From Sulfolobaceae archaeon (GTDB lineage: Archaea > Thermoproteota > Thermoprotei_A > Sulfolobales > Sulfolobaceae): 32,452 nucleotides of DNA. The position numbers were made by a program, and so were the translations under genes. A model generated the notes under the pieces. The model saw only the letters and a list, made by a program, of their open reading frames with translations, searched no databases and had not been told where the DNA came from. Of the stretch, positions 19,325 through 26,712 are shown one piece after another. Position 1 is the stretch's first letter, and the number at the start of each line of letters is the position of its first letter. The stretch is taken from the NCBI GenBank assembly GCA_028277025.1, contig JAPYVG010000020.1, positions 1 to 32,452 on the forward strand, in the 5' to 3' direction.

Positions 19325-19912
19325 TTACGAACTGGGTGTTTTAAGCACTTTCGTTTTCTCTATCTCAACTTTTCTTAGTGGATAGATCTTCTTTGCCTCC
19401 TGGAATATGTCATTAGCTATCTTTCCAAAGACTATATCTTGTATATATTGGTCAAAAGTACTTTCAGTGGCTTTCTTCGAAACAATATCCCATATTATTT
19501 TCCTAATTGCAGTCTTTTGAGATCTATGAGCTCTATATGTGGTTAATGCCAACCCTTTAACCCTCAAAACATAACCGTCTTTAGTTTGAACATCAATAAT
19601 AGCATCTATCTTTGAGCTTTTCCTTCTAACTAAAGACCTAATATAATCTCTTGATAATTCATGACCAGCGAACATCGTTAATAATTTGTCACCGTCATGT
19701 CCCACAACCTTAAAGTATAAATGAACGTAAACTAGGCTAAAATCCCCAGTAAGGTCATAAAGTGTGGTCTCGACTTTCCTATTTAATGATTGAGACACAT
19801 CATATGCTGGCGTCGAACCTAATACTACCTCACCAAATGTCTTAGGAGCAAGTATAGTAAACCACTTCTTAAGCTTCCACTTGTCCTTGATCGCTGAGGT
19901 CTTTGAAGACAT
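19325..19912 (-). CDS. rps3ae: Small-subunit ribosomal protein eS1 (S3Ae)
   Basis: A 195-aa protein of the 30S platform. The basic start (KDKWKLKKWFTILAPKTFGE) with VVLGSTPAYDV, and GHELSRDYIRSLVRRKSSKID, identify the family. Length is normal. A TATA box 27 bp upstream of the ATG points to a leaderless mRNA. It probably leads a two-gene unit with the nucleotidylyltransferase, eight bases downstream. Confidence 0.96.
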   Translation of the reverse strand: MSSKTSAIKDKWKLKKWFTILAPKTFGEVVLGSTPAYDVSQSLNRKVETTLYDLTGDFSLVYVHLYFKVVGHDGDKLLTMFAGHELSRDYIRSLVRRKSSKIDAIIDVQTKDGYVLRVKGLALTTYRAHRSQKTAIRKIIWDIVSKKATESTFDQYIQDIVFGKIANDIFQEAKKIYPLRKVEIEKTKVLKTPSS

Positions 19913-19933
19913 TGTTAAACAGTAATTTGAATC

Positions 19934-19945
19934 CTTTATAAAAAG
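19934..19945 (-). promoter_or_regulatory. TATA box of eS1
   Basis: CTTTTTATAAAG on the minus strand is centred 27 bp before the eS1 ATG. There is no ribosome-binding site between it and the ATG, so a leaderless transcript is expected. The box lies in the short gap after the trmJ stop codon. Confidence 0.6.
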
Positions 19946-19948
19946 TTT

Positions 19949-20647
19949 TCACTCTTTTTTACCAAGCTTAACATATATCTTCCTTAATAAACGAACTAAA
20001 GCCATACCCTCCTCATTATCATTTACACCCTTTAGCAAAACCCTCCTAAAGAGGATTTTTGTTTTTTCTATTTCCTCTTCACTTTTAGTTTCCATTATTA
20101 GTTCTGTTATATCTCTTGAATATTTCTCTATTAATCTGATAACATCAGCAGAAATAGAAGAAGTAGAACTCTTACTCTTTATTCTCCAAATCTCATATAA
20201 AACAATAGACACTGCATGAGATAAATTTAGAACGGGGTATTCTGGGTTAGCGGGGATGAACAGTAAGAAATCGCTTTTCATTATCTCCTCTCTAGTCAGT
20301 CCAACGCTTTCCCTTCCAAAAATTAACGCTGTTCTTTTGTCATTGCCTATAAATTTCTCCAAATCCCATGGTCTAATAGATTTACGGATCAAATCTCCTT
20401 TGTTATCAGCGATACTAGATGTTGAGATTTTTATATCAGCGTCCTTTATTGCGTCGTCAAAAGAACTTACTATTTTAGCTTTTTTCTCAAGTACTTCAAT
20501 GCCTCTCGCAGAGAACTTTTTAGCCTCCTCTAAGTCACATTTGGGATTAACTATATAAAACTCGTCTACTTCGAAATTTTTTACAAGTCTAGCAATAAAA
20601 CCTACATTGTAAGCACCCTCTGGTTCTACTATTACTAACCTAATCAT
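19949..20647 (-). CDS. trmJ: tRNA (cytidine-2'-O-)-methyltransferase TrmJ-like
   Basis: A 232-aa SPOUT-superfamily methyltransferase. Its S. acidocaldarius relative methylates the ribose of C32 in tRNA. VIVEPEGAYNVGFIARLVKNF is motif 1. IFGRESVGLTREEI and FIPANPEYPVLNLSHAVSIV form the deep trefoil knot that binds S-adenosylmethionine and the catalytic Arg/Ser/Asn set. A C-terminal helical extension follows, as in TrmJ. The ATG overlaps the HemK2-like stop by eight bases, in line with the operon. Confidence 0.9.
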   Translation of the reverse strand: MIRLVIVEPEGAYNVGFIARLVKNFEVDEFYIVNPKCDLEEAKKFSARGIEVLEKKAKIVSSFDDAIKDADIKISTSSIADNKGDLIRKSIRPWDLEKFIGNDKRTALIFGRESVGLTREEIMKSDFLLFIPANPEYPVLNLSHAVSIVLYEIWRIKSKSSTSSISADVIRLIEKYSRDITELIMETKSEEEIEKTKILFRRVLLKGVNDNEEGMALVRLLRKIYVKLGKKE

Positions 20648-21224
20648 TTTTTATCAACTCTAATGCTACTAATGTCTCAAACCCAAAAGTCCTTTCTTTC
20701 TTATTTATGATTTTAAAACGCGTTAAAGAGCTAAGAACTTTATCCTCATTAGTTAATGAAGAATAAAGAACATAAACGCGGTTAGCGTTTATTTCTTTTA
20801 AAAACCTAGAAATAACTTCTGCTCCACTTGTTCCCCCAGACCAGCTATAACCTATCCACTTATTAAATTCTTCAAAAGGGAGATATGGTGGGTTAAAGAT
20901 TGCGACATCAAACTTAAAATTCCTTAGACACGAGAGTAAATCACAATTTATTACCTCATAATTATTTATACCGTTAATTTTCAGGGTGCACATCGTAGCG
21001 ATAGTTGCATAAGGGTTAATATCAACAAAATACACCGTTGAAGCACCTAAAGAATAAGCATGTAAACCTAAAATGCCAGTACCGCTGCCCATATCTAGAA
21101 CTTTATTCCCTTTATTTATTTTAATAATTTCTAACAAAAGTTGACTATCCTCTGCTGGTTCATATACCTCATCGTTTATACAGATTCTATACCCAGCAAA
21201 TTTAATAATTCGATTATCTGCCAA
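20640..21224 (-). CDS. HemK2/Mtq2-like release-factor methyltransferase
   Basis: A 194-aa class I SAM-dependent methyltransferase. Motif I is VLDMGSGTGILGLHAY, motif II ends VDINPYA, and the catalytic NPPY (IFNPPYLPF) is typical of glutamine/adenine N-methyltransferases. Length and lack of an N-terminal helical domain fit the archaeal HemK2 type, which methylates the GGQ loop of aRF1 with Trm112. The only usable start is TTG 21224, so the gene overlaps ksgA by 49 bases in another frame. Position between ksgA and trmJ agrees with a translation-linked role. Confidence 0.82.
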   Translation of the reverse strand: MADNRIIKFAGYRICINDEVYEPAEDSQLLLEIIKINKGNKVLDMGSGTGILGLHAYSLGASTVYFVDINPYATIATMCTLKINGINNYEVINCDLLSCLRNFKFDVAIFNPPYLPFEEFNKWIGYSWSGGTSGAEVISRFLKEINANRVYVLYSSLTNEDKVLSSLTRFKIINKKERTFGFETLVALELIKND

Positions 21225-21841
21225 GGCTTAAAATCCCTTACTTTTCTTTTCACTGCTTTACAGTTTTTATTTAGGTTACATATCTTAATCACCCTACTTA
21301 AATCTTTATTGCGATATTTTCCTATACACTCGATGATAGCATTTATAGTAGAATTGTATTTCCTAACTCTCTGAAATATCACTATTTGGGAGAAAACTCT
21401 AGGTTTAGGCCTAAAATAAATTGGAGGAATAACCTCTCTTAGCTCTATTGTATAATAATAATTTAATAAGAAGGAAATTGTTGTAGGAATAGAGAGAACT
21501 TTGTCTATGAAATCTTTCTGTAATACCAGTACTAATTTAGTGATATTGTCAAGTTTTATAATTTCTTTCATAAAATCTGATGTAATATAAAATGGTAAAG
21601 ATGAAACTATCTGTCCACGATTAGTAGGAAGATAACGTGCATCAGAAATCACTAAATTGTACTTTTTAAGATAATTAATTAGACCGAGATCCAACTCAAT
21701 TACGATATCGGGGTTAAGAAAAGATGTTAAGCCCCCTTTTCCACCACCTATCTCAATGATGGGTCTTAGCCCGAAATCTACATAAGAAACTATTTTCTTT
21801 ATAATCCCTTCATTAACCAGAAAATGTTGACCTATCCTCAA
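21176..21841 (-). CDS. ksgA: KsgA/Dim1-like rRNA adenine dimethyltransferase
   Basis: A 221-aa enzyme that would dimethylate two adjacent adenines near the 3' end of 16S rRNA. RIGQHFLVNEGIIKKIV is the family opening, IEIGGGKGGLT (residues 30-40) is SAM motif I, and VIELD is motif II. Motif IV, normally N-L/I-P-Y/F, reads SLPF (81-84), replacing the catalytic Asn. The C-terminal domain is shortened compared with the usual 260-270 aa. Start is TTG 21841, the only one that preserves QHFL; it overlaps DUF655 by 29 bases. Activity is likely but not assured. Confidence 0.85.
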   Translation of the reverse strand: MRIGQHFLVNEGIIKKIVSYVDFGLRPIIEIGGGKGGLTSFLNPDIVIELDLGLINYLKKYNLVISDARYLPTNRGQIVSSLPFYITSDFMKEIIKLDNITKLVLVLQKDFIDKVLSIPTTISFLLNYYYTIELREVIPPIYFRPKPRVFSQIVIFQRVRKYNSTINAIIECIGKYRNKDLSRVIKICNLNKNCKAVKRKVRDFKPWQIIELLNLLGIESV

Positions 21842-22475
21842 TTCCCTTACCTAACTTTTCTAAATAACCTACATAAATTGGATGCTCCCCCACTTTCTTT
21901 CTATCTTCTATCGGATATACAAAGAGATAATATTTTTCACCTCCTTGTAATTCCTTAACTATCCTCTCAACTATTATATTAACAACGTCTTTTATACCAA
22001 CTCTTTGCTCAATATCCTTAAAGTCCTTAAATGGTTCCTTCTTCCTCTCTTCTAGGATTAACCTCAAAGTTTTCTTTCCAATATTTGGGAGAAGTTCCAA
22101 TGAATGAAGTTTTAGAGTCAAAGGTTCGGCCTTATTGAAAAATTCTACGAAAAGCTGCTGTTTTACTTCAGAAACTATTTGTTTTAAAACTCTCGTAAGC
22201 TCGTCTTTAGCAACTGCAGTTAAATCCTCATAAGTGATATGAAAGTCAATTTTTATCGGCGATTTATCTATTTCTAATCTTTGTTCTAATTGGAAATCAA
22301 ACTGGGGTGAAGTGGGAGAAGCTTCCATTAACATGAAATAATCTTCACCCAAAAGCTGAAGGACTGGTTTATTCTTATGCATAGGGTGTTTATCTAACGG
22401 GTTGCCTTGCCTTAAGTAGTCTAAAACGTAAACCACTCTTTCCATCTTTTCCTTTGCTGTCTTTTTCCTTTGCAT
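21813..22475 (-). CDS. DUF655 protein with helix-hairpin-helix
   Basis: A 220-aa conserved archaeal protein. The N-terminal beta-rich part (VVYVLDYLRQGNPLDKHPMH…VLQLLGEDYFMLMEA) is typical of DUF655. A helix-hairpin-helix-like segment at about 130-165 (LELLPNIGKKTLRLILEERK) suggests nucleic-acid binding. No catalytic motif is apparent. In many archaea it stands between rpoF and ksgA, as here, so a role in ribosome or RNA metabolism is inferred from context only. The C-terminal residues are encoded across the ksgA start. Confidence 0.82.
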   Translation of the reverse strand: MQRKKTAKEKMERVVYVLDYLRQGNPLDKHPMHKNKPVLQLLGEDYFMLMEASPTSPQFDFQLEQRLEIDKSPIKIDFHITYEDLTAVAKDELTRVLKQIVSEVKQQLFVEFFNKAEPLTLKLHSLELLPNIGKKTLRLILEERKKEPFKDFKDIEQRVGIKDVVNIIVERIVKELQGGEKYYLFVYPIEDRKKVGEHPIYVGYLEKLGKGIEDRSTFSG

Positions 22476-22505
22476 ATGATAATAATAGTTTTAAAAGTAA
22501 AAACC

Positions 22506-22850
22506 TCAACTCTCCATATATTTCTTTACTACTTCAATTATCTTTTGTACAACTTCTGTAGGATAAGTAGTACTAGTATCTAAAACTAATATTGAACGTA
22601 CCTCTTCTATGGTTAAAGGGCATAAACTCGCAATAATAGCCCTAATATCTTCTCTTTTAATAATATCTTTTAACTCTTCCATAATTTTTATTGCATCGTC
22701 TGGAGAACACTTAGAGACACTATTTAAGTAATCGAAAGTCCTCTGTAAAAGGTTAGAAGAAATACCATTACTTATAATTTCTTGCAAATATTTTTTTGCA
22801 ACAGAATAAGGAATAAAATGTTCCTCTTCTATCTTTAAAGAATAAGACAA
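22506..22850 (-). CDS. rpoF: RNA polymerase subunit Rpo4 (RpoF)
   Basis: A 114-aa orthologue of eukaryotic Rpb4, which forms the polymerase stalk with Rpo7. IEEEHFIPYSVAKKYLQEII, NLLQRTFDYLNSVSKCSPDDA and REDIRAIIASLCPLTIEEVR are the HRDC-like helices. TTG 22850 gives the family start MSYSLKIEEEHF and is preceded by GGTGAT. A GTG at 22880 would add residues and overlap eL21 by 26 bases. It lies directly downstream of eL21, the common archaeal arrangement. Confidence 0.92.
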   Translation of the reverse strand: MSYSLKIEEEHFIPYSVAKKYLQEIISNGISSNLLQRTFDYLNSVSKCSPDDAIKIMEELKDIIKREDIRAIIASLCPLTIEEVRSILVLDTSTTYPTEVVQKIIEVVKKYMES

Positions 22851-22854
22851 CCTA

Positions 22855-23175
22855 TCACCCTGAAGACTGTTGCTTAACACCAGCGAATGGTATTAAATGT
22901 TCGGGTCTCACAATAATTAGTTTCTCTTTATTTCCTAAAGTCACCTTAACCTCATAGGCCCTTCCCCTTTTACCGACTATTACACCTACTTTTCCTTGAT
23001 ATCTCCTATGCGGCATACCTTTATGAATAGAGGGGTTAATCTTAACTACTACGTATTCCCCTTCTTTATATTCATGCATTAATAAACTTAGTTTAGGAAT
23101 TGCACCCCTTTCTCTAACACTTTTTGTTAGTAATTTTCTGGTTTTAGTTCTATATCCCTTCGAATGTTTTACCAT
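22855..23175 (-). CDS. rpl21e: Large-subunit ribosomal protein eL21
   Basis: A 106-aa basic ribosomal protein. KHSKGYRTKTRKLLTKSVRE is the family N-terminus, followed by an SH3-like barrel (VVKINPSIHKGMPHRRYQGK and VGVIVGKRGRAYEVKV) and the ending IIVRPEHLIPF. Length is normal. It heads the rpoF-DUF655-ksgA-hemK2-trmJ operon and is transcribed in the same direction as the tRNA-Leu gene behind it. Confidence 0.97.
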   Translation of the reverse strand: MVKHSKGYRTKTRKLLTKSVRERGAIPKLSLLMHEYKEGEYVVVKINPSIHKGMPHRRYQGKVGVIVGKRGRAYEVKVTLGNKEKLIIVRPEHLIPFAGVKQQSSG

Positions 23176-23231
23176 TATACGTACCCTTTACAAACTGTGA
23201 GAGCCAAAAATTAAGATTTTTGCTTTAAAAG

Positions 23232-23329
23232 TGCGGGGGGTGGGATTTGAACCCACGCAGGCCTTCGCCAGCGGATCTTAAGTCTGGGCCTTATCGTCCG
23301 CCCCCTTTGACCAGCTCGGGCACCCCCGC
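23232..23329 (-). tRNA. tRNA-Leu (UAA) with 14-nt non-canonical intron
   Basis: Full cloverleaf on the minus strand: acceptor GCGGGGG paired with CCCCCGC, discriminator A, no encoded CCA, a long class II variable arm (TGGCGAAGGCCTGCG) and T loop TTCAAAT. The anticodon stem is GCGGA/TCCGC with loop CTTAAGA, giving anticodon UAA at 23280-23278. Fourteen extra bases (23284-23297) lie before the loop rather than at 37/38. A GGGC/GCCC helix flanked by 3-nt bulges GGA and AGA places the cuts after position 30. The mature length would be 84 nt. Confidence 0.93.
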
Positions 23330-23452
23330 ACGCAATAAAAATTAAACTCTACCAGTCTTAAATGTCTTTCCTTCAATTTTTACAACAAAACTATTCCATG
23401 CTTGACAATTGGGGAAAAGATTATAATGAGGAGATCCTTTTAAAATAACCGT

Positions 23453-23854
23453 ATGATTGAAGAGAAAATTATTAGACTAGTTGCTGGCATTACCGCTTTC
23501 TTTTGGAGCATATTACATTTAGACGTGGGATATAACGCCGCTATCATAGCAGCTAGCACAGTAGGTCATAAATCATTAATTTTTGCAATATATTCTGAAT
23601 ATTTTGGCTTTAACGCAGCACTTTATATATTTGCAGGTTATGAAATTATCACATTCACCAGAAAACTCCTTTTGCCATTCTTTTTACTATTTCTATGGAA
23701 TACTGCACTCGTAATTTACACTCATGTCTTTGCATCACCATTCTTAGGAAAGCCTTTGCCTATCATACCACAAGTCTACCCTGCAATATTACTTGATATA
23801 ATACTTTTAACTACAGTGAGTATATTACTGGTGAGAAACATTGTGGGCCAGTGA
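23453..23854 (+). CDS. Small membrane protein, about four TM segments
   Basis: A 133-aa protein I do not recognise. Hydrophobic stretches at about residues 7-30, 48-66, 70-88 and 108-128 suggest four membrane spans. A few conserved-looking polar positions (H22, D24, H86-type within IYTHVFAS) lie between. There is no signal peptidase site or redox motif. It overlaps the next gene by 14 bases, so the two products are likely made together. It stands alone between two tRNA genes, with an AT-rich region (GATTATAAT) about 30 bp upstream of the ATG. Function unknown. Confidence 0.65.
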   Translation: MIEEKIIRLVAGITAFFWSILHLDVGYNAAIIAASTVGHKSLIFAIYSEYFGFNAALYIFAGYEIITFTRKLLLPFFLLFLWNTALVIYTHVFASPFLGKPLPIIPQVYPAILLDIILLTTVSILLVRNIVGQ

Positions 23855-24242
23855 GATTATAAAGTACTCAGACCACGTTTATAAACTACTTATAAGACCG
23901 GAATTATTTATACCCCTAACCTGGCACTTTCATATATTTCAAAAAAGATCTGATAGTGAATACGTTACATTCCTCTTCCCTTATGATAACATAGAGAATA
24001 TTAAAGTAAGTGAAGCTCTGGCTCAGTTCAAACTCACATGGTCTAAAAGTATTGATGGTGTTAAATATAGATTAGAGGACTTAAAGGGTAAAATAATTTA
24101 CACTTTCCAAATTCCGCCAAAACACGCTAGTATTATAAGTATAATGGTAGGAGTAGAGAAGAAAGGTCTTTTCACACAAATACCCGTAGAACCTCAGCAT
24201 TTATTAAACCACATAATAGAAAATGTAAAGTTAATCGAATAG
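23841..24242 (+). CDS. Hypothetical soluble protein, partner of the membrane protein
   Basis: A 133-aa protein with mixed charged and aromatic composition (LTWHFHIFQKRSDSEYVTF, YTFQIPPKHASIISIMV) and no membrane segment or known motif. The only reasonable start is TTG 23841, inside the end of the preceding gene, giving a 14-base overlap and probable translational coupling. The predicted alternation of strands and helices could form a compact alpha/beta domain. Function unknown. Pairing with a small membrane protein suggests a membrane-associated complex, but this is inference. Confidence 0.6.
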   Translation: MWASEIIKYSDHVYKLLIRPELFIPLTWHFHIFQKRSDSEYVTFLFPYDNIENIKVSEALAQFKLTWSKSIDGVKYRLEDLKGKIIYTFQIPPKHASIISIMVGVEKKGLFTQIPVEPQHLLNHIIENVKLIE

Positions 24243-24376
24243 CAAAGACAATACAAAGAATAAAAATACAGAAAGTGCTTAAGATAAAATAGATTAATTA
24301 TAACTTTAACTCTTTTAAGATTCTTTAACTTGCCTAATTTACGTCTCATTCTATCAAAAGAGTAGAACGTAAAATA

Positions 24377-24451
24377 TGGGCCCGCTGGGACTTGAACCCA
24401 GGACCTCCGCCGCGTCAGGGCGGCGTCCTAACCAGGCTAGACGACGGGCCC
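24377..24451 (-). tRNA. tRNA-Val (GAC)
   Basis: Complete 75-nt intronless cloverleaf on the minus strand. Acceptor GGGCCCG/CGGGCCC, D arm GTCT…GGAC, anticodon stem CCGCC/GGCGG with loop CTGACGC (anticodon GAC), T stem CTGGG/CCCAG with loop TTCAAGT, discriminator A. No CCA is encoded. Flanking AT-rich DNA holds no gene on either side. Confidence 0.96.
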
Positions 24452-24718
24452 ACTAATCTATACTTATCTTTAACTTAAAGGTTTAACTTTGGGAAAAACG
24501 TAAGAAATCATCGAACTATTACTAAAATTATACTTTCTTTTTAATAAGCTATTAGAGTTTCTAAACTCTAATTTTATTGAATAAATTAGAACGGCGAAGT
24601 TGAATACTAAATTGGTGTATAGCTTCGCTATTAGCTATATCTGACTAACTACTCTTAGAAAATGTTAATTATTGTAACTTTTAATCGAATTAGCCCTAGT
24701 AGCCCCATAGGTAGGTTT
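24452..24718. other. Intergenic region with several inverted repeats
   Basis: This 267-bp AT-rich stretch between tRNA-Val and the 3' end of the FttA gene has no ORF with coding signs. It carries three inverted repeats: a 10-bp-arm palindrome at 24551-24572, GCGAAG…CTTCGC (first arm about 24594-24599), and TATAGC…GCTATA just after it. No C/D box pair was found. It may hold the FttA terminator, a non-coding RNA or a decayed miniature element. Confidence 0.35.
24551..24572. repeat. Palindrome with 10-bp arms
   Basis: ATTAGAGTTT and AAACTCTAAT are exact inverted arms separated by two bases (CT). As RNA, a hairpin of about nine pairs with a tetraloop could form. It lies between tRNA-Val and the FttA gene, downstream of both, so it could act in termination or 3'-end formation. 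Confidence 0.5.
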
Positions 24719-26632
24719 TCATATCACTCTTACACTATCTAGTATCTGAGGTGTGTATATCTTAGTACCTTTTAATCCTATTTTTTCTTTTTCTCTCTCA
24801 ACTAATTTTCTAAAAGACTCTATTGATGCTGGCTCTCCGTGGTTAAGTATTAGATTCTTAGGTTTAACATTCAAATTACGTAAGTAGTTTAATAGCTGCC
24901 TTCTATCAGAGTGCCCAGAAAATCCTTCTACAGACTGGACTTCCATACTTATCTTTATATTCTCAATCCTTCCGTCCTTATCAATTATTTGGACCTCGGT
25001 AGTACCATCTCTTATTTTCCTCCCTAGAGTTCCTTCAGCCTGATAACTTACAAATACTATAGCATTCCTACTGTCCGGCGCAAGCGTCTTAAAGAATTCT
25101 ACTGCAGGGCCTCCGTTAAGCATTCCAGATGTAGCTAATATAATGCTGGGTTCTCCTTGAGCTATATCCTCTCTATATCCTTCAATCCTATGGAAGAATT
25201 CTGAAGTAAACGGGTTTTCGTCTTTGTAAAGTATTGCTTCTCTTACTTCTCTGCTGAGCATTTCTGGGTATGCATTATGGATTGCTGTTATTTCATCAAC
25301 TAATCCAGTAACATAGATTGGTACTTCTGGTATTAACTTCTTTTTCATAGCGTCATTAAGTACTAACATTATCTCTTGCCCTCTTCCTACAGCTAATACT
25401 GGTATTAACACCTTTCCTCCTCTAGATATTGTTCTGTTTATTATCTCTATTAACTTTGCTTCAGCCTCGTCTCTGTTCTCTTGTTCTTGCGCACCATAAG
25501 TCGTTTCCATTATCATTGTATCAACCCTTAAAAACTCGTCATTAGCCTTATCTAATAGCCTTGTTTTTGCGTATTTGAAGTCACCAGTGTAAACAATATT
25601 ATGAGTACCTTCACCTATATGCAAATGTGCCATTGCCGAACCTATAATGTGCCCAGCATTGTAAAACGTAAGTTTGATATCCGGTGCTATATCAGTAACT
25701 TCCTCGTAATCTAATACTATTGTATGAAGCAATTCTTTCCTAACTTCTTTAGCTGTATAAGGTACTGGTCTTCCCTCTTTTTCCGCAACGTCTAATGCAT
25801 CTAATTGCATTAACGCCATTATATCCCTAGTTGGTGCTGTAGTATATACTGGGCCTTCATAACCGTATTTAAAGAGCAATGGTACCATCCCGCAATGGTC
25901 TAAGTGTGCATGAGTAATAACTACTGCGTCTATGTCTTCTAGCCTTACTTGGTCTATATCTAATCTGGGGAATAGTCTCTCCCCTCCTGTAACGCTTGGA
26001 TTTAGGCCTACATCCAGAAGAACCTTACTCTCTGGAGTTTCTACTAGCACTGCTGACCTTCCTACCTCGTTAAAACCTCCCAGTGCTGTAATCCTTACAT
26101 ATCTGTCCTTAAACAGTATATCTCTATGTATCCTCTCTCCGAAGACTTTGAGCATTTTAGCGTGATACTCCGTTTCATTGTAAATGTGGGTAATTATACT
26201 GTCTAAAGTTCTAGATTTTATTGGAGGTTCCCTTACTATTATGGGTCTCCAATAGGTCTCAAAAAATATCTTCTGTTGTATTGTTCCTCCTTTACCTATT
26301 ACCAACCCAGGCTTCTTAGCCTTTATAAGTACTTCTCCTAACTCGTCATCAAACTTTATATCTACTATTTCAGCTTCTTTAGGTACTAAGTTCTTTATTA
26401 TTTCTTCAGTCTCTTTTTTATCCTTTCTCGCTTTTTCATCAGCTTTTAAAACTATTCTCTTCTTTATATCTTTAGCTATTTTTCTTAATACTTCTGTCTT
26501 ATCCGCTAGTATTGCTGGGTTTTTAACGTATATGGCTATTTCTGGGCCCTCAAACTCTATTTTACTTATCTGTGCTTCCTTTGGTAGGTTATTATATATT
26601 GTTGCTATTATATTCAATCTGACTGAGCTCAC
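24719..26632 (-). CDS. fttA: Transcription termination nuclease FttA (aCPSF1)
   Basis: Archaeal CPSF73 homologue, about 637 aa, a 5'-3' exo/endoribonuclease that ends transcription and matures RNA 3' ends. Two N-terminal KH-like regions come first, the second with GLVIGKGG (near residue 115). The metallo-beta-lactamase domain follows ([27 protein letters not shown]), with a beta-CASP insert and then [11 protein letters not shown] near the end. GTG 26632 is preferred because GGTGG lies five bases upstream; TTG 26644 and GTG 26641 are also in frame. It is divergent from egsA, with an AT box that can serve both. Confidence 0.94.
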   Translation of the reverse strand: MSSVRLNIIATIYNNLPKEAQISKIEFEGPEIAIYVKNPAILADKTEVLRKIAKDIKKRIVLKADEKARKDKKETEEIIKNLVPKEAEIVDIKFDDELGEVLIKAKKPGLVIGKGGTIQQKIFFETYWRPIIVREPPIKSRTLDSIITHIYNETEYHAKMLKVFGERIHRDILFKDRYVRITALGGFNEVGRSAVLVETPESKVLLDVGLNPSVTGGERLFPRLDIDQVRLEDIDAVVITHAHLDHCGMVPLLFKYGYEGPVYTTAPTRDIMALMQLDALDVAEKEGRPVPYTAKEVRKELLHTIVLDYEEVTDIAPDIKLTFYNAGHIIGSAMAHLHIGEGTHNIVYTGDFKYAKTRLLDKANDEFLRVDTMIMETTYGAQEQENRDEAEAKLIEIINRTISRGGKVLIPVLAVGRGQEIMLVLNDAMKKKLIPEVPIYVTGLVDEITAIHNAYPEMLSREVREAILYKDENPFTSEFFHRIEGYREDIAQGEPSIILATSGMLNGGPAVEFFKTLAPDSRNAIVFVSYQAEGTLGRKIRDGTTEVQIIDKDGRIENIKISMEVQSVEGFSGHSDRRQLLNYLRNLNVKPKNLILNHGEPASIESFRKLVEREKEKIGLKGTKIYTPQILDSVRVI

Positions 26633-26679
26633 AAATTCCACCAACTTTGAGAAGTAGTCTACAAGAGTAGGTATGCTAA

Positions 26680-26695
26680 CTTTTAATATTTAAAC
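26680..26695. promoter_or_regulatory. Divergent promoter of egsA and fttA
   Basis: The AT run CTTTTAATATTTAAAC can be read as a TATA box on both strands. Its centre lies 25 bp before the egsA GTG (26713), giving a leaderless mRNA. For fttA it lies about 55 bp before GTG 26632, which leaves a leader near 30 nt carrying a GGTGG site. Confidence 0.5.
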
Positions 26696-26712
26696 TCTTG
26701 CTATATAAAGGT

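Noticed and set aside
26701..26710. CTATATAAAG as the TATA box of egsA
   Set aside because: It resembles a strong TATA box but lies only three bases before the egsA GTG. A start 25 bp downstream would remove the conserved N-terminus. The AT run at 26680-26695 is correctly spaced.
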